From assembly GCF_902497555.1 (NCBI RefSeq), contig NZ_CABVGP010000003.1, forward strand, positions 1,612,001-1,676,000: a stretch of 64,000 bases of DNA, given 5' to 3'. The position numbers and the translations under genes were made by a program. The DNA comes from Amycolatopsis camponoti (GTDB lineage: Bacteria > Actinomycetota > Actinomycetes > Mycobacteriales > Pseudonocardiaceae). How positions within the stretch are numbered: position 1 is the stretch's first letter; every line of letters begins with the position of its first letter. A model generated the notes under the pieces. The model ran no database searches, was not told the DNA's origin, and worked only from the letters and a program-made list of their open reading frames with translations. Shown piece by piece: positions 1-10,273 of this stretch.

Positions 1-22
1 CGCGTAAAGGACTGAGCTGACA

Positions 23-859
23 ATGGGCATCCGCAAGTACAAGCCGACGACCCCGGGTCGTCGCGGTTCGAGCGTCTCGGACTTCGCCGAGATCACCCGC
101 TCCACCCCGGAGAAGTCGCTGCTTCGTCCGCTGAGCGGTTCGGGCGGTCGCAACTCGTCCGGCAAGATCACCACCCGGCACAAGGGTGGCGGCCACAAGC
201 GCGCTTACCGCGTCATCGACTTCCGTCGCAACGACAAGGACGGCATCCCCGCCAAGGTCGCGCACATCGAGTACGACCCCAACCGGTCCGCTCGCATCGC
301 GCTGCTGCACTACGCCGACGGCGAGAAGCGCTACATCATCGCGCCGGAGAAGCTGCGCCAGGGTGACACGGTGGAGAACGGCCCCCGGGCCGACATCAAG
401 CCGGGCAACAACCTGCCGCTGCGCAACATCCCGGTCGGTACCGTGATCCACGCGATCGAGCTCCGCCCCGGTGGCGGCGCGAAGATGGCGCGGTCCGCCG
501 GCGCGAAGGTGCAGCTCGTCGCCAAGGACGGTCCGTACGCCCAGCTGCGTCTCCCCTCGGGCGAGATCCGCAACGTGGACGTGCGCAACCGCGCCACGAT
601 CGGCGAGGTCGGCAACTCCGACCACGCCAACATCAACTGGGGCAAGGCCGGCCGCAACCGCTGGCGCGGCAAGCGCCCGACGGTCCGCGGTGTCGTCATG
701 AACCCGGTCGACCACCCGCACGGTGGTGGCGAGGGCAAGACGTCCGGTGGTCGTCACCCCGTCAACCCGAACGGCAAGCCCGAAGGTCGTACGCGCCGGC
801 GCAAGCCGAGCGACGCCCTCATCGTCCGCCGCCGGCGTACCGGCAAGAACAAGCGCTGA
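23..859 (+). CDS. rplB: 50S ribosomal protein L2
   Basis: A 278-residue L2, full length for the family. L2 binds 23S rRNA beside the peptidyl transferase centre and helps join the subunits. The C-terminal signature [16 protein letters not shown], containing the conserved histidine near the catalytic centre, lies around residues 229-244. The ATG follows an AAGGA-type ribosome binding site. The few bases before it probably hold the stop codon of rplW, but too little is present to be sure. This is the first complete gene of the S10-type operon seen here; rpsS follows after 18 bases. Confidence 0.98.
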   Translation: MGIRKYKPTTPGRRGSSVSDFAEITRSTPEKSLLRPLSGSGGRNSSGKITTRHKGGGHKRAYRVIDFRRNDKDGIPAKVAHIEYDPNRSARIALLHYADGEKRYIIAPEKLRQGDTVENGPRADIKPGNNLPLRNIPVGTVIHAIELRPGGGAKMARSAGAKVQLVAKDGPYAQLRLPSGEIRNVDVRNRATIGEVGNSDHANINWGKAGRNRWRGKRPTVRGVVMNPVDHPHGGGEGKTSGGRHPVNPNGKPEGRTRRRKPSDALIVRRRRTGKNKR

Positions 860-877
860 GCAGGGAGGTAGAACAAC

Positions 878-1159
878 ATGCCACGTAGCCTCAAGAAGGG
901 CCCGTTCGTGGACGACCACCTGCTCAAGAAGGTGGACGCGCTGAACGAATCGGGCAAGAAGACCGTGATCAAGACCTGGTCGCGTCGTTCGACGATCATC
1001 CCGGATTTCCTGGGTCACACGATCGCCGTGCACGACGGCCGCAAGCACGTCCCGGTGTTCGTCACCGAGGCCATGGTGGGTCACAAGCTGGGCGAGTTCG
1101 CCCCGACGCGGACCTTCAAGGGTCACATCAAGGACGACCGCAAGTCGCGCCGCCGCTGA
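878..1159 (+). CDS. rpsS: 30S ribosomal protein S19
   Basis: A 93-residue S19, which sits in the head of the 30S subunit with S13 and touches the A-site tRNA region. The N-terminus [19 protein letters not shown] and the internal [19 protein letters not shown] block are characteristic. A good GGGAGGT ribosome binding site precedes the ATG. It lies between rplB and rplV in the usual S10 operon order. Confidence 0.98.
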   Translation: MPRSLKKGPFVDDHLLKKVDALNESGKKTVIKTWSRRSTIIPDFLGHTIAVHDGRKHVPVFVTEAMVGHKLGEFAPTRTFKGHIKDDRKSRRR

Positions 1160-1188
1160 GCGGGCACGAAACCAGACAGGAAGTAGCG

Positions 1189-1607
1189 ATGAACGCCCAG
1201 AACGACGTGACGACCGAGGCTGAACTGCCTACGGCGTACGCGCGGGCTCGCTTCGTCCGGGACTCGCCGACCAAGGTGCGCCGGGTGATCGAGCTCATCA
1301 AGGGACGTAGCGCCGCCGACGCCTTGGCCGTGCTCCGGTTCGCCCCGCAGGCGGCCAGCGAGCCGGTCGCGAAGGTGCTCGCCAGCGCCGTGGCCAACGC
1401 CGAGAACAACCTTCAGCTGGACCCGGAGACGCTCTGGGTCAAGAACGCGTACGCCGACGAGGGCCCCACCCTCAAGCGGATCCGCCCGCGGGCCCAGGGC
1501 CGTGCGTACCGGATCCGCAAGCGGACCAGCCACATCACCGTCGAGGTGGAGTCGCGTCCGGCCGTCGCGCAGAAGGCTCAGAGCAAGAAGAAGGCAGGTG
1601 GCCGGTA

Positions 1608-1608
<1 letters not shown>
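1189..1608 (+). CDS. rplV: 50S ribosomal protein L22
   Basis: A 139-residue L22. L22 lines the nascent-peptide exit tunnel and contacts several 23S domains. The core block [19 protein letters not shown] and the tunnel hairpin near [20 protein letters not shown] are present. The N-terminal ~17 residues and the lysine-rich tail ([13 protein letters not shown]) are short actinobacterial extensions. Its TAG stop overlaps the GTG start of rpsC by one base, so the two are likely translationally coupled. Confidence 0.97.
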
Positions 1609-2447
<839 letters not shown>

Positions 2448-2450
2448 GAC

Positions 2451-2870
2451 GTGCTCATCCCGCGCAGGGTCAAGCACCGGAAGCAGCACTCCCCGAAGCG
2501 CCACGGCGCCGCCAAGGGTGGCACGAAGGTCAGCTTCGGCGAGTACGGCATCCAGGCGCTTGAGCACAGCTACGTGACGAACCGGCAGATCGAGTCCGCT
2601 CGTATCGCCATGACCCGTCACATCAAGCGTGGTGGCAAGGTGTGGACGACCATCTACCCGGACCGCCCGCTGACCAAGAAGCCGGCCGAGACCCGCATGG
2701 GCTCCGGTAAGGGTTCGCCCGAGTGGTGGATCGCCAACGTGAAGCCGGGCCGCGTGATGTTCGAGATCTCGTTCCCGAACGAGGAGACCGCCCGTGAGGC
2801 GCTCCGCCGCGCGATCCACAAGCTGCCCATGAAGTGCCGCATCGTGACCCGTGAAGGTGGTGAGTTCTGA
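2451..2870 (+). CDS. rplP: 50S ribosomal protein L16
   Basis: A 139-residue L16, which organises the A-site side of the 50S subunit. Diagnostic blocks are the N-terminal [15 protein letters not shown], then [22 protein letters not shown] and [19 protein letters not shown] (each read directly, adjacent to one another). The GTG start lies three bases after the rpsC stop. Its stop overlaps the rpmC ATG by one base. Confidence 0.97.
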   Translation: MLIPRRVKHRKQHSPKRHGAAKGGTKVSFGEYGIQALEHSYVTNRQIESARIAMTRHIKRGGKVWTTIYPDRPLTKKPAETRMGSGKGSPEWWIANVKPGRVMFEISFPNEETAREALRRAIHKLPMKCRIVTREGGEF

Positions 2871-3115
2871 TGGCGAACGCTGGTGCTCTGGCATCGGAGC
2901 TGCGTGAGCTCACCGCGGAAGAGCTCGTCCTGCGTCTGAAGGAATACAAGGAGGAGCTCTTCAACCTCCGCTTCCAGATGGCGACCGGGCAGCTCGACAA
3001 CAACCGCCGTCTGCGCACCGTCCGCACGGACATCGCGCGGATCTACACGGTCATGCGCGAGCGCGAACTCGGCCTGTCCGTTGCCCCCGACGCCGAGAGT
3101 GAAGGTGCCGCATGA
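2870..3115 (+). CDS. rpmC: 50S ribosomal protein L29
   Basis: An 81-residue L29, a small helical protein near the exit of the peptide tunnel, where it helps form the docking area for the signal recognition particle. The helical core [20 protein letters not shown] and the [17 protein letters not shown] segment are typical. Its start overlaps the rplP stop and its own stop overlaps the rpsQ start (ATGA), so the three genes are coupled. Confidence 0.96.
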   Translation: MANAGALASELRELTAEELVLRLKEYKEELFNLRFQMATGQLDNNRRLRTVRTDIARIYTVMRERELGLSVAPDAESEGAA

Positions 3116-3390
3116 GCGAGCCCACCACCGAGACGCCGGCCCGGAACGACCGCAAGGTCCGCGAGGGCTACGTGGTCTCGGACAAGATGAACAAGACGAT
3201 CGTGGTCGAGCTCGAGGACCGCAAGAAGCACCCCCGCTACTCGAAGGTTCTCCGCAGCACCACCAAGGTCAAGGTGCACGACGAGAACAACGAGGCCGGC
3301 GTGGGCGACCGGGTCACCCTGATGGAGACCCGCCCGCTGTCGGCGACCAAGCGCTGGCGCCTGGTGCAGATCGTGGAGAAGGCCAAGTAA
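3112..3390 (+). CDS. rpsQ: 30S ribosomal protein S17
   Basis: A 92-residue S17, an early-assembling 16S rRNA-binding protein with an OB fold. The conserved segment [20 protein letters not shown] and the downstream [19 protein letters not shown] are present. About 15 Thr/Glu-rich residues precede the core. This is the last gene of the S10-type operon; 78 bases with no strong terminator separate it from rplN, so read-through into the spc operon is plausible. Confidence 0.97.
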   Translation: MSEPTTETPARNDRKVREGYVVSDKMNKTIVVELEDRKKHPRYSKVLRSTTKVKVHDENNEAGVGDRVTLMETRPLSATKRWRLVQIVEKAK

Positions 3391-3468
3391 GCAGGGCTCT
3401 TCGTGAGTCCTTAGTTCCGCAAGGCTCGCTCGTCGGGGCGAGAACCGGCGCGACATACAGGAGTTGAC

Positions 3469-3837
3469 GTGATCCAGCAGGAGTCGCGGCTTCGGGTAGC
3501 CGACAACACGGGTGCGAAGGAAATCCTCTGCATCCGCGTTCTCGGTGGCTCCGGGCGGCGCTACGCCGGCATCGGTGACATCATCGTCGCCACCGTGAAG
3601 GACGCCATCCCGGCTGCCGGGGTGAAGAAGGGCGATGTCGTCAAGGCTGTCATCGTCCGCACGGTCAAGGAGCGTCGTCGTCCGGACGGTTCCTACATCC
3701 GGTTCGACGAGAACGCCGCCGTGCTCATCAAGAACGACAACGAGCCCCGCGGGACCCGCATCTTCGGCCCGGTGGGCCGCGAGCTGCGCGACCGAAAGTT
3801 CATGAAGATCATTTCGCTCGCGCCGGAGGTCTTGTGA
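3469..3837 (+). CDS. rplN: 50S ribosomal protein L14
   Basis: A 122-residue L14, full length. L14 lies at the subunit interface and forms part of an intersubunit bridge. The opening [19 protein letters not shown] and the end IISLAPEVL are family hallmarks. It starts with GTG after a GGAGTTGACGTG context. It is the first gene of the spc-type operon, and its TGA overlaps the start of rplX. Confidence 0.98.
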   Translation: MIQQESRLRVADNTGAKEILCIRVLGGSGRRYAGIGDIIVATVKDAIPAAGVKKGDVVKAVIVRTVKERRRPDGSYIRFDENAAVLIKNDNEPRGTRIFGPVGRELRDRKFMKIISLAPEVL

Positions 3838-4151
3838 TGAAGGTGAAGAAGGGCGACACGGTCGTCGTCATCGCCGGCAAGGACAAGGGCGCCAAGGGCA
3901 AGGTCATCCAGGCTTACCCCGAGCGCGACCGCGTGCTGGTCGAGGGCGTGAACCGGATCAAGAAGCACACGCGGATCACCCAGACCCAGCGCGGTGCGCA
4001 GTCCGGTGGCATCGTCACGCAGGAGGCGCCCATCCACGTCTCGAACGTGATGGTCGTCGACTCGGACGGCAAGCCCTCCCGGGTGGGTTACCGCATCGGC
4101 GAGGACGGCAAGAAGGTCCGGATCTCGCGCCGGAACGGTAAGGACATCTGA
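3837..4151 (+). CDS. rplX: 50S ribosomal protein L24
   Basis: L24, an assembly-initiating 50S protein that binds the 5' part of 23S rRNA. The KOW motif [19 protein letters not shown] starts near residue 5. I chose the ATG at 3837, giving 104 residues and the usual MKVKKGD start; an in-frame GTG three bases earlier is also possible. It overlaps the rplN stop by one base and rplE by one base. Confidence 0.96.
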   Translation: MKVKKGDTVVVIAGKDKGAKGKVIQAYPERDRVLVEGVNRIKKHTRITQTQRGAQSGGIVTQEAPIHVSNVMVVDSDGKPSRVGYRIGEDGKKVRISRRNGKDI

Positions 4152-4714
4152 TGACCACCGCAGAGAAGGTCGCGCCGCGCCTCAAGGTGCGCTACCGCGA
4201 AGAGATCAAGGGCCAGCTGCAGGCGGAGTTCTCCTTCGCCAACGTCCACCAGATCCCGGGCGTCGTGAAGGTCGTCGTGAACATGGGTGTCGGCGACGCC
4301 GCCCGTGACAGCAAGCTGATCGAGGGTGCGGTCAAGGACCTCTCCCTGATCACCGGCCAGAAGCCCGAGGTCCGCAAGGCCCGCAAGTCCATCGCGCAGT
4401 TCAAGCTGCGCGAGGGTCAGCCGATCGGTGCGCGCGTCACGCTGCGCGGCGACCGGATGTGGGAGTTCCTCGACCGGCTGCTGACCATCGCGCTGCCGCG
4501 TATCCGCGACTTCCGCGGGCTTTCGCCGAAGCAGTTCGACGGCCACGGCAACTACACGTTCGGTCTCAACGAGCAGTCGATGTTCCACGAGATCGACCCT
4601 GACTCCATCGACCGCCCGCGCGGCATGGACGTCACCGTCGTCACGACCGCCACGAACGACGACGAGGGCCGGGCGCTGCTGCGCAAGCTCGGCTTCCCGT
4701 TCAAGGAGAACTGA
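4151..4714 (+). CDS. rplE: 50S ribosomal protein L5
   Basis: A 187-residue L5, which binds 5S rRNA and contacts P-site tRNA in the central protuberance. The blocks [37 protein letters not shown] (two adjacent segments) and [23 protein letters not shown] identify it. Its start overlaps the rplX stop. rpsN follows after four bases. Confidence 0.98.
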   Translation: MTTAEKVAPRLKVRYREEIKGQLQAEFSFANVHQIPGVVKVVVNMGVGDAARDSKLIEGAVKDLSLITGQKPEVRKARKSIAQFKLREGQPIGARVTLRGDRMWEFLDRLLTIALPRIRDFRGLSPKQFDGHGNYTFGLNEQSMFHEIDPDSIDRPRGMDVTVVTTATNDDEGRALLRKLGFPFKEN

Positions 4715-4718
4715 GCCG

Positions 4719-4904
4719 ATGGCCAAGAAAGCACTGGTCCACAAGGCCGCGAAGAAGCCGAAGTTCGCCGTCCGTGCCTACACCCGCTGCCAGCGGTGCG
4801 GCCGGCCGCACGCCGTGTTCCGCAAGTTCGGGCTCTGCCGGATCTGCCTTCGCGAGATGGCGCACGCGGGCGAGCTGCCCGGCGTCCGCAAGTCCAGCTG
4901 GTAA
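4719..4904 (+). CDS. rpsN: 30S ribosomal protein S14, zinc-binding type Z
   Basis: A 61-residue S14 of the short zinc-ribbon class. The four cysteines C24, C27, C40 and C43 (CQRC and CRIC) form the zinc site. S14 binds the 30S head. Some actinobacteria also carry a second, zinc-independent S14 under Zur control; none is present in this window. A strong hairpin follows in the 88-base gap before rpsH. Confidence 0.97.
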   Translation: MAKKALVHKAAKKPKFAVRAYTRCQRCGRPHAVFRKFGLCRICLREMAHAGELPGVRKSSW

Positions 4905-4934
4905 CTCGATACAGAACTCCCACTTCGCCACAGG

Positions 4935-4963
4935 CCCCGCCGTCCGTGCTCCGGACGGCGGGG
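4935..4963 (+). terminator. Intercistronic hairpin between rpsN and rpsH
   Basis: A perfect 12-bp inverted repeat (CCCCGCCGTCCG, five-base loop, CGGACGGCGGGG) lies in the 88-base gap between rpsN and rpsH. No U-run follows and the operon continues, so it is more likely a partial attenuator or mRNA-processing/stability hairpin than a full terminator. The function is inferred. Confidence 0.55.
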
Positions 4964-4992
4964 AACCAGGCGAGAAAGGTTGACAGGTCACC

Positions 4993-5391
4993 ATGACGAT
5001 GACCGACCCGATCGCAGACTTCTTGACCCGTCTGCGCAACGCGAACTCGGCGTACCACGACGAGGTCGTGCTTCCTCACTCGAAGCTCAAGGCGAACATC
5101 GCGGAGATCCTCAAGCGCGAGGGTTACATCGCGAGCTACCGCGACGAGCCGGGCGAGAAGCACAAGAACCTGATCGTCGAGCTCAAGTACGGCCCCAACC
5201 GTGAGCGGAGCATCGCCGGCCTCCGGCGCGTCTCCAAGCCCGGTCTGCGGGTCTACGCAAAATCGACCGAACTGCCGTCCGTTCTCGGTGGCCTCGGCGT
5301 CGCGATCATCTCGACGTCTTCGGGGCTGCAGACGGACCGTCAGGCCAAGCGAAACAGCGTGGGCGGCGAAGTCCTCGCCTACGTCTGGTAA
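4993..5391 (+). CDS. rpsH: 30S ribosomal protein S8
   Basis: A 132-residue S8, a primary 16S rRNA-binding protein. In E. coli S8 also represses the spc operon by binding its mRNA; whether that happens here is not visible. Start [18 protein letters not shown] and the C-terminal [20 protein letters not shown] are typical. It lies 88 bases after rpsN, an unusually wide gap for this operon, and 16 bases before rplF. Confidence 0.97.
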   Translation: MTMTDPIADFLTRLRNANSAYHDEVVLPHSKLKANIAEILKREGYIASYRDEPGEKHKNLIVELKYGPNRERSIAGLRRVSKPGLRVYAKSTELPSVLGGLGVAIISTSSGLQTDRQAKRNSVGGEVLAYVW

Positions 5392-5407
5392 GGAAGGGGG
5401 CACAGAC

Positions 5408-5947
5408 ATGTCACGCATCGGAAAGCTGCCGGTCGCCGTCCCCTCCGGGGTCGAGGTGACCATCGACGGTCAGCACATCAGCGTCAAGGGCCCCAAGGGG
5501 ACCCTGGAGCACACCATCGCCGAGCCGATCACGGTCGAGCGCGACGAGGACGGCACTCTGCTGGTCAAGCGCCCGGATGACGAGCGCACCAGCAAGGCCC
5601 TGCACGGCCTCACCCGCACCCTGGTGAACAACCTGGTCGTGGGTGTGACCGCGGGCTACGAGAAGAAGCTCGAGATCCACGGTGTCGGTTACCGCGTGCA
5701 GGCCAAGGGCTCGGACCTCGAGTTCGCCCTCGGCTACTCGCACCCGGTGAAGATCGAGGCTCCGGAGGGCATCACCTTCAAGGTGGAGACCCCGACCCGG
5801 TTCTCGGTCTCCGGTATCGACAAGCAGAAGGTCGGCCAGATCTCGGCCGTCATCCGCAAGCTGCGGCGCCCGGACCCCTACAAGGGCAAGGGCCTGCGCT
5901 ACGAGGGTGAGAAGATCCGCCGCAAGGTCGGAAAGACGGGTAAGTGA
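5408..5947 (+). CDS. rplF: 50S ribosomal protein L6
   Basis: A 179-residue L6, which supports the GTPase-associated centre of the 50S subunit. The ATG at 5408 was chosen because it gives the family start [15 protein letters not shown] and follows a GGAAGGGGG ribosome binding site; the reading frame stays open upstream inside rpsH. The C-terminal block [20 protein letters not shown] is diagnostic. The TGA overlaps the first possible start of rplR. Confidence 0.97.
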   Translation: MSRIGKLPVAVPSGVEVTIDGQHISVKGPKGTLEHTIAEPITVERDEDGTLLVKRPDDERTSKALHGLTRTLVNNLVVGVTAGYEKKLEIHGVGYRVQAKGSDLEFALGYSHPVKIEAPEGITFKVETPTRFSVSGIDKQKVGQISAVIRKLRRPDPYKGKGLRYEGEKIRRKVGKTGK

Positions 5948-5949
5948 TC

Positions 5950-6348
5950 ATGAGCGACACGACTACGAAGCGCAAGCCGGTGGGCAAGGACATCTCGACC
6001 CGCCGCCGCGTCGCGAAGGCCCGTCGGCACTTCCGGCTCCGCAAGAAGGTTTCGGGCACGGAGCAGCGTCCCCGCCTGGTCGTCAAGCGGTCCTCGCGGC
6101 ACATCGCCGTGCAGGTCATCGACGACCTGGCCGGCCACACGCTGGCGTCGGCGTCCACCCTCGAGGCGGACCTCCGGTCGTTCGACGGCGACAAGAAGGC
6201 CAAGGCCGCCAAGGTCGGGGCCCTCGTCGCCGAGCGTGCCAAGAACGCCGGGATCTCGGCTGTGGTGTTCGACCGTGGGGGCAACGCCTACCACGGCCGC
6301 ATCGCCGCGCTCGCCGACGCCGCCCGTGAGGCGGGGTTGGAGTTCTGA
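5950..6348 (+). CDS. rplR: 50S ribosomal protein L18
   Basis: L18, which binds 5S rRNA together with L5. The blocks [19 protein letters not shown] and [20 protein letters not shown] are typical. The ATG at 5950 gives 132 residues; an in-frame GTG at 5944 overlapping the rplF stop would add two residues and cannot be excluded. The end [23 protein letters not shown] is standard for the family. Confidence 0.96.
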   Translation: MSDTTTKRKPVGKDISTRRRVAKARRHFRLRKKVSGTEQRPRLVVKRSSRHIAVQVIDDLAGHTLASASTLEADLRSFDGDKKAKAAKVGALVAERAKNAGISAVVFDRGGNAYHGRIAALADAAREAGLEF

Positions 6349-6382
6349 CGATGCAGAAGCTTGTTAACGGAAGGAAAGCCTG

Positions 6383-7030
6383 ATGCCGGGACGTACACGG
6401 CAATTCGGCGGCGGACAGGGCGGACCCGGCGGGCAGGGCGGCAACGACCGCAATGACCGTCGCGGTGGCGGCCGGGACCGGCGCGACAGCGGCCGTGGCG
6501 GGGCCGGCCAGGACAAGACCCCGCACCTCGAGAAGGTCGTGACGATCAACCGCGTCGCCAAGGTCGTCAAGGGTGGTCGTCGCTTCAGCTTCACCGCCCT
6601 CGTCGTCGTCGGTGACGGTGACGGTCAGGTCGGCGTCGGCTACGGCAAGGCCAAGGAAGTTCCCGCGGCGATCGCCAAGGGCGTCGAGGAAGCGAAGAAG
6701 AACTTCTTCCGCGTTCCCCGCGTCGGCGGCACCATTCCGCACCCGATCCAGGGTGAGGAAGCGGCCGGCGTCGTGCTGCTCCGCCCGGCGTCCGCCGGTA
6801 CCGGCGTCATCGCCGGTGGTCCGGTGCGCGCGGTGCTGGAGTGCGCGGGCGTCCACGACGTGCTGTCGAAGTCGCTCGGCTCCGACAACGCGATCAACAT
6901 CGTGCACGCGACCGTGGCGGCCCTGAAGGGCCTGCAGCGTCCCGAAGAGGTCGCGGCCCGCCGCGGTCTCCCGCTCGAGGACGTCGCTCCGGCCCGGATG
7001 CTGCGCCAGCGCGCGGGCCAGGGGGTCTGA
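6383..7030 (+). CDS. rpsE: 30S ribosomal protein S5
   Basis: A 215-residue S5, which contributes to translational accuracy at the mRNA entry site. Residues 1-47 are an extra Gly/Arg/Asp-rich segment with GG and DR repeats, likely disordered. The S5 domain starts at [20 protein letters not shown]. The glycine-rich [17 protein letters not shown] loop and [15 protein letters not shown] follow. AAGGAAAG precedes the ATG. rpmD starts two bases after the stop. Confidence 0.97.
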   Translation: MPGRTRQFGGGQGGPGGQGGNDRNDRRGGGRDRRDSGRGGAGQDKTPHLEKVVTINRVAKVVKGGRRFSFTALVVVGDGDGQVGVGYGKAKEVPAAIAKGVEEAKKNFFRVPRVGGTIPHPIQGEEAAGVVLLRPASAGTGVIAGGPVRAVLECAGVHDVLSKSLGSDNAINIVHATVAALKGLQRPEEVAARRGLPLEDVAPARMLRQRAGQGV

Positions 7031-7031
7031 C

Positions 7032-7217
7032 ATGGCTGAGCTCAAGGTCACCCAGGTCAAGAGCAAGATCGGCACGAAGCACGCTCACCGCGAGTCGCTG
7101 CGCACCCTCGGGCTGCGCAAGATCCGCCAGAGCGTCGTGCGGGAAGACACCCCCCAGGTGCGCGGCCTGATCCACACCGTCCGCCACCTGGTGGAGGTCG
7201 AGGAGGTCAAGGCATGA
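7032..7217 (+). CDS. rpmD: 50S ribosomal protein L30
   Basis: A 61-residue L30, of usual bacterial length. The sequence [20 protein letters not shown] followed by [20 protein letters not shown] is the L30 signature. Its stop overlaps the rplO start by four bases (ATGA), indicating translational coupling. Confidence 0.96.
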   Translation: MAELKVTQVKSKIGTKHAHRESLRTLGLRKIRQSVVREDTPQVRGLIHTVRHLVEVEEVKA

Positions 7218-7660
7218 CGGCCATCAAGATCCACCACCTGCGTCCGGCTCCGGGCGCCAAGCGCGAGAAGATGCGCGTCGGTCGTGGTGAGGGTTCGAAG
7301 GGCAAGACGGCCGGTCGCGGTACGAAGGGCACCAAGGCCCGGAAGAACGTGCCCGCCGGGTTCGAGGGTGGGCAGATGCCCATCCACATGCGGCTCCCGA
7401 AGCTTCGCGGCTTCAAGAACCGCTTCCGCACCGAGTACCAGCCGGTGAACGTGGGCGACATCGCCCGCGTCTTCCCGGACGGTGGCACGGTCGGCGCCGA
7501 AGAGCTCGCCGCGGCGGGTCTCGTCCGCAAGGGCAAGCTCGTCAAGGTGCTGGGCACCGGTGACGTCAACGGCGTCAAGCTCGACGTGACCGCCGACGGC
7601 TTCTCCGGCTCCGCCAAGGAGAAGCTCGAAGCGGCCGGTGGCTCCGCCACCACCAACTGA
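7214..7660 (+). CDS. rplO: 50S ribosomal protein L15
   Basis: A 148-residue L15, a late-assembling 50S protein. The glycine/lysine-rich N-terminus ([20 protein letters not shown] then [17 protein letters not shown]) and [20 protein letters not shown] are diagnostic. It ends the first part of the spc-type operon. A strong terminator-like hairpin follows, and secY, adjacent in many bacteria, lies 2.9 kb downstream behind an insert. Confidence 0.97.
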   Translation: MTAIKIHHLRPAPGAKREKMRVGRGEGSKGKTAGRGTKGTKARKNVPAGFEGGQMPIHMRLPKLRGFKNRFRTEYQPVNVGDIARVFPDGGTVGAEELAAAGLVRKGKLVKVLGTGDVNGVKLDVTADGFSGSAKEKLEAAGGSATTN

Positions 7661-7676
7661 GCGGTTTCGCAGTAAC

Positions 7677-7712
7677 CCGAAGGCCCGTCTGGTTCGCCAG
7701 GCGGGCCTTCGG
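7677..7712 (+). terminator. Terminator-like hairpin after rplO
   Basis: Inverted repeat CCGAAGGCCCG / CGGGCCTTCGG with an inner CTGG/CCAG stem lies 17 bases after the rplO stop. It is very stable and has no clear U-run, as is common for actinobacterial terminators. It fits the end of the rplN-rplO transcript before the lineage-specific insert. Confidence 0.75.
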
Positions 7713-7764
7713 CGTTCCCGGGAGCTGCTTGTGGTGGGCCTGCTCCGGCGGAAGGATCGGCGGG

Positions 7765-8361
7765 GTGGACCGTCGTGGCTTGGCCTTCTTCGTCCCGGTG
7801 CTCGTGGTGCTCGCTCTCGCGCTGACGGTGCTCGCGACGTTCCTGCCGTTCTTCCTCACCGAGCAGCTGCTGGGGGCGAGCGACGACGAGGTCGCCCGGT
7901 CGGTGCTGCGGGCCTGGCGGGTCGACTACTCGTTCCCGGGCCAGGCCGAGCTCAGCTCGCCGTCCGTCCCGCTCGGGTTCCCGCTGCTGCTGGCGAGCGC
8001 GATCCTCCTGGCCGCGGCGGTCCTGGGCATCCGTCAGGCGGCGACCCGCCGTCCGTCGCCGGCCGCGCGGCGGACCACGCTGGCGGGGGCGGCGTTCCTG
8101 GCGGGATCGGTCTGCACGATCGGCATGCACGGCGCGAGCCGGCTCTTCGACGACCGCCCGGCCCAGGTGGACACGACGGTGCTGGCGGGCATGTGGCTGC
8201 TCCTGGCGGCGGTCCTGGCCGCGGCGGGGGCGGCGGTGCTGAGCCACCGCCGGTTCGCGGCGGGGCGTCCCGGGTGGGCCGACCCGGCGCTGGCGTTCGC
8301 GGACACGACGACACCGCCGTCCGGCGTGGCGATCACGGTGCTGCCCCCGGAGGACGACTGA
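7765..8361 (+). CDS. Hypothetical four-helix membrane protein (paralogue A)
   Basis: I do not recognise a named family. The GTG at 7765 is preferred because GAAGGA lies eight bases upstream; it gives 198 residues. There are four predicted membrane helices: near residues 7-29, 73-95, a third around AGAAFLAGSVCTIGMHG, and a fourth around VLAGMWLLLAAVLAAAGAAV. The loop between helices 1 and 2 (~40 residues) is probably extracytoplasmic. The C-terminal tail WADPALAFADTTTPPSGVAI recurs almost unchanged in the next gene, so the two are paralogues. Confidence 0.75.
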   Translation: MDRRGLAFFVPVLVVLALALTVLATFLPFFLTEQLLGASDDEVARSVLRAWRVDYSFPGQAELSSPSVPLGFPLLLASAILLAAAVLGIRQAATRRPSPAARRTTLAGAAFLAGSVCTIGMHGASRLFDDRPAQVDTTVLAGMWLLLAAVLAAAGAAVLSHRRFAAGRPGWADPALAFADTTTPPSGVAITVLPPEDD

Positions 8362-8409
8362 CCGGACAGATACCTTGCCGCCGCGCGGATCCGGACGGAG
8401 GATCACAGG

Positions 8410-9609
8410 GTGGACAGACCGTCGCAGAAGCCGCCCGAGCACCCCGGCCCGCTGCCCGAGGCGGGGGAGTCGCCGCTGAGCTTCCCGGTCGAGGCCCCGA
8501 AGCCGGTGGGCGTGGAGCCGGGGGCGGGGGAGCCGCTCGGCACCTCGGTGGAGGCTGTCCCACCGCTCGCGGCCGCGGCGGAGGCTGCTCCTGCCGCTTC
8601 GGCGGAAGCCACCCAGGCGGTGAGCCCGCTGGCCTTCCCGGTGGAAGCCGCGCCGCCGCACGCGATCGCGGCGGAGGCGACGCCCGCCGGTCCGGCAGTG
8701 AGTCCGCTCAGCTTTCCGGTGGAGGCTGTCCCACCGCTCGCTGCCGCGGCGGAGGCTGCGCCTGCCGGTCCGGTGGAAGCCACCCAGGCGGTGAGCCCGC
8801 TGGCTTTCCCGGCAGAAGCCGCCCCACCGACCGCTCCACCGCTCTTCCCGGCCACGCCACCCACTGATCCGCACGCCTTTCACCCGCCGGCCGAGCAGCT
8901 CCCGTTCCCGGTCGCCGAGCTACCCGGCTCGGTCACCGCCATCCAGGCACCGGCTCCAGCCCCAGCACCCGAGTCAGCACCGATCCCGGTCACCGAGACC
9001 CCGTCCGAAACACCCACCGGGCTCCTCCGCTTCCTCCCGCCCGTCCTCACCGCCGTCGCCGCGCTCATGACCGTCGCCGGCTGCCTCCTGCCGCTCTTCC
9101 GGCTGCAGCAGCACGTCAGTGTCCGGCAGCGGTTCTTCGAGGCCCAGCTCACCCTGACCGAAACCGCCTGGGGCAGCCGCATCGAGATTCCCGGGCAGGA
9201 GGTCGCCGAGCAGGGGGGATCGCCCGTCGGCATCCCGCTGATCCTCGCTGTCCTCGTGCTGGCCGTGGCCGCCTTCACGGCCTTCGCGCGGCCGGGCCGC
9301 GGTCCCGGGCGGTGGCTGATCGCCGCGGGTGCCGTCTTCACCGCCGGCGTGGTCACCACCGTCGGCATGGGCGGGCCCGGGTTGTCCGCCCTGGCGGACG
9401 GCATGGACCTCGAAGTCACCACGGAAGCCGGCATGTGGCTGCTGATCGGGGCCACCGTCGTGGCCGGCGTCGCGGCCGTGCTGGCCTACCTGCCCGCCTG
9501 GCGGCGCCCCGGCGAGGAGTGGGCCGACCCCGCGCTCGCCTACGCCGACACCCCGACCCCGCCCAGCGGCGTCGCCATCACCGTGCTGCCCCCGGAAGAG
9601 CCCGGATAA
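8410..9609 (+). CDS. Hypothetical membrane protein with repetitive Pro/Ala/Glu-rich N-terminus (paralogue B)
   Basis: A 399-residue protein with no recognised family. Residues 1 to ~195 are low complexity (Pro, Ala, Glu) and contain a 57-residue in-frame duplication around VEAVPPLAAAAEAAPA. The C-terminal half matches the preceding gene in layout: a helix near LPPVLTAVAALMTVAGCLLPLF, a ~45-residue loop, then three more helices. It ends WADPALAYADTPTPPSGVAI, then TVLPPEEPG. The GTG start is preceded by GGAGGATC. The long tail could be a cytoplasmic spacer; function unknown. Confidence 0.75.
   Translation: MDRPSQKPPEHPGPLPEAGESPLSFPVEAPKPVGVEPGAGEPLGTSVEAVPPLAAAAEAAPAASAEATQAVSPLAFPVEAAPPHAIAAEATPAGPAVSPLSFPVEAVPPLAAAAEAAPAGPVEATQAVSPLAFPAEAAPPTAPPLFPATPPTDPHAFHPPAEQLPFPVAELPGSVTAIQAPAPAPAPESAPIPVTETPSETPTGLLRFLPPVLTAVAALMTVAGCLLPLFRLQQHVSVRQRFFEAQLTLTETAWGSRIEIPGQEVAEQGGSPVGIPLILAVLVLAVAAFTAFARPGRGPGRWLIAAGAVFTAGVVTTVGMGGPGLSALADGMDLEVTTEAGMWLLIGATVVAGVAAVLAYLPAWRRPGEEWADPALAYADTPTPPSGVAITVLPPEEPG
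8548..8821 (+). repeat. In-frame 171-bp tandem-type duplication inside paralogue B
   Basis: Bases 8548-8650 and 8719-8821 are near-identical, differing at only a few positions, and are offset by 171 bp (57 codons). Each encodes VEAVPPLAAAAEAAPA followed by VEATQAVSPLAFP. The offset keeps the frame, suggesting a recent duplication in a disordered segment. Confidence 0.85.
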
Positions 9610-9640
9610 CCCGCTCGCCACGGCAGCTACCGTGAGAACC

Positions 9641-10273
9641 ATGTCGTGGCTGCTGGTCTTCTTCGGGGCGTCCGTGCTCATCGCGCTTACGCCAGGGGCG
9701 AACAACCTGCTCGGTCTCCACCACGGGATGACGCACGGTGTTCGCCGCGGCCTCGCCGGCCTGCTCGGCCGCCTGACCGCGTTCACGCTGTTGATCGCCG
9801 CCGTGGCGGCCGGGCTCGGGCAGCTGCTGGCCGCCTCCGAGACCGCCCTCACGATCATCAAGTGGGCCGGCGCCGCCTACCTGCTCTACCTCGGCGTCCG
9901 GATCCTGTGGTCGACCATCCGGCACAAGGGCGACGAACCGGACAGTCCCCAAGCGAAGGCCGAACCGGCGACGGCGTGGCGCGTCGCGCGCAAGGAGTTC
10001 GGTGTCGCGATCACCAACCCGAAGGCGATCCTCATCTTCACGGCGTTCGTCCCGCAGTTCATCGACGCAGCTCACGGGCCCTTTCCGGCCCAGATCGCGC
10101 TGCTGGGCGCGGTCTACCTGCTGGCCGAGTTCCTGGCCGGCTCGGTGTACGTCGGCGTCGGCGCCGCGGTGAAGTCGATCGAGCTGACGCGGCGGGCGCG
10201 GCGCAACGTCGATCGCGGCACCGGCGTGGTCCTCGTGGGGCTGGCCGGCGTGCTCGCGACGTCGACGGCTTGA
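9641..10273 (+). CDS. LysE/RhtB-family exporter
   Basis: A ~210-residue membrane protein of the LysE/RhtB superfamily, which exports amino acids or related small molecules. Family marks are ALTPGANNLL near the end of helix 1, GAAYLLYLGVRIL in helix 3 and NPKAILIFTAFVPQFI. About six helices are visible. The substrate cannot be read from sequence. I favour the ATG at 9641 because it matches the usual compact N-terminus; a GTG three codons earlier is possible. It is the last gene of the insert between rplO and secY. Confidence 0.8.
   Translation: MSWLLVFFGASVLIALTPGANNLLGLHHGMTHGVRRGLAGLLGRLTAFTLLIAAVAAGLGQLLAASETALTIIKWAGAAYLLYLGVRILWSTIRHKGDEPDSPQAKAEPATAWRVARKEFGVAITNPKAILIFTAFVPQFIDAAHGPFPAQIALLGAVYLLAEFLAGSVYVGVGAAVKSIELTRRARRNVDRGTGVVLVGLAGVLATSTA

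Noticed and set aside
1..22. 3' end of rplW
   Set aside because: Likely by operon order, and GCG TAA at 2-7 could be its end, but other frames are also possible and too few residues remain to identify it.
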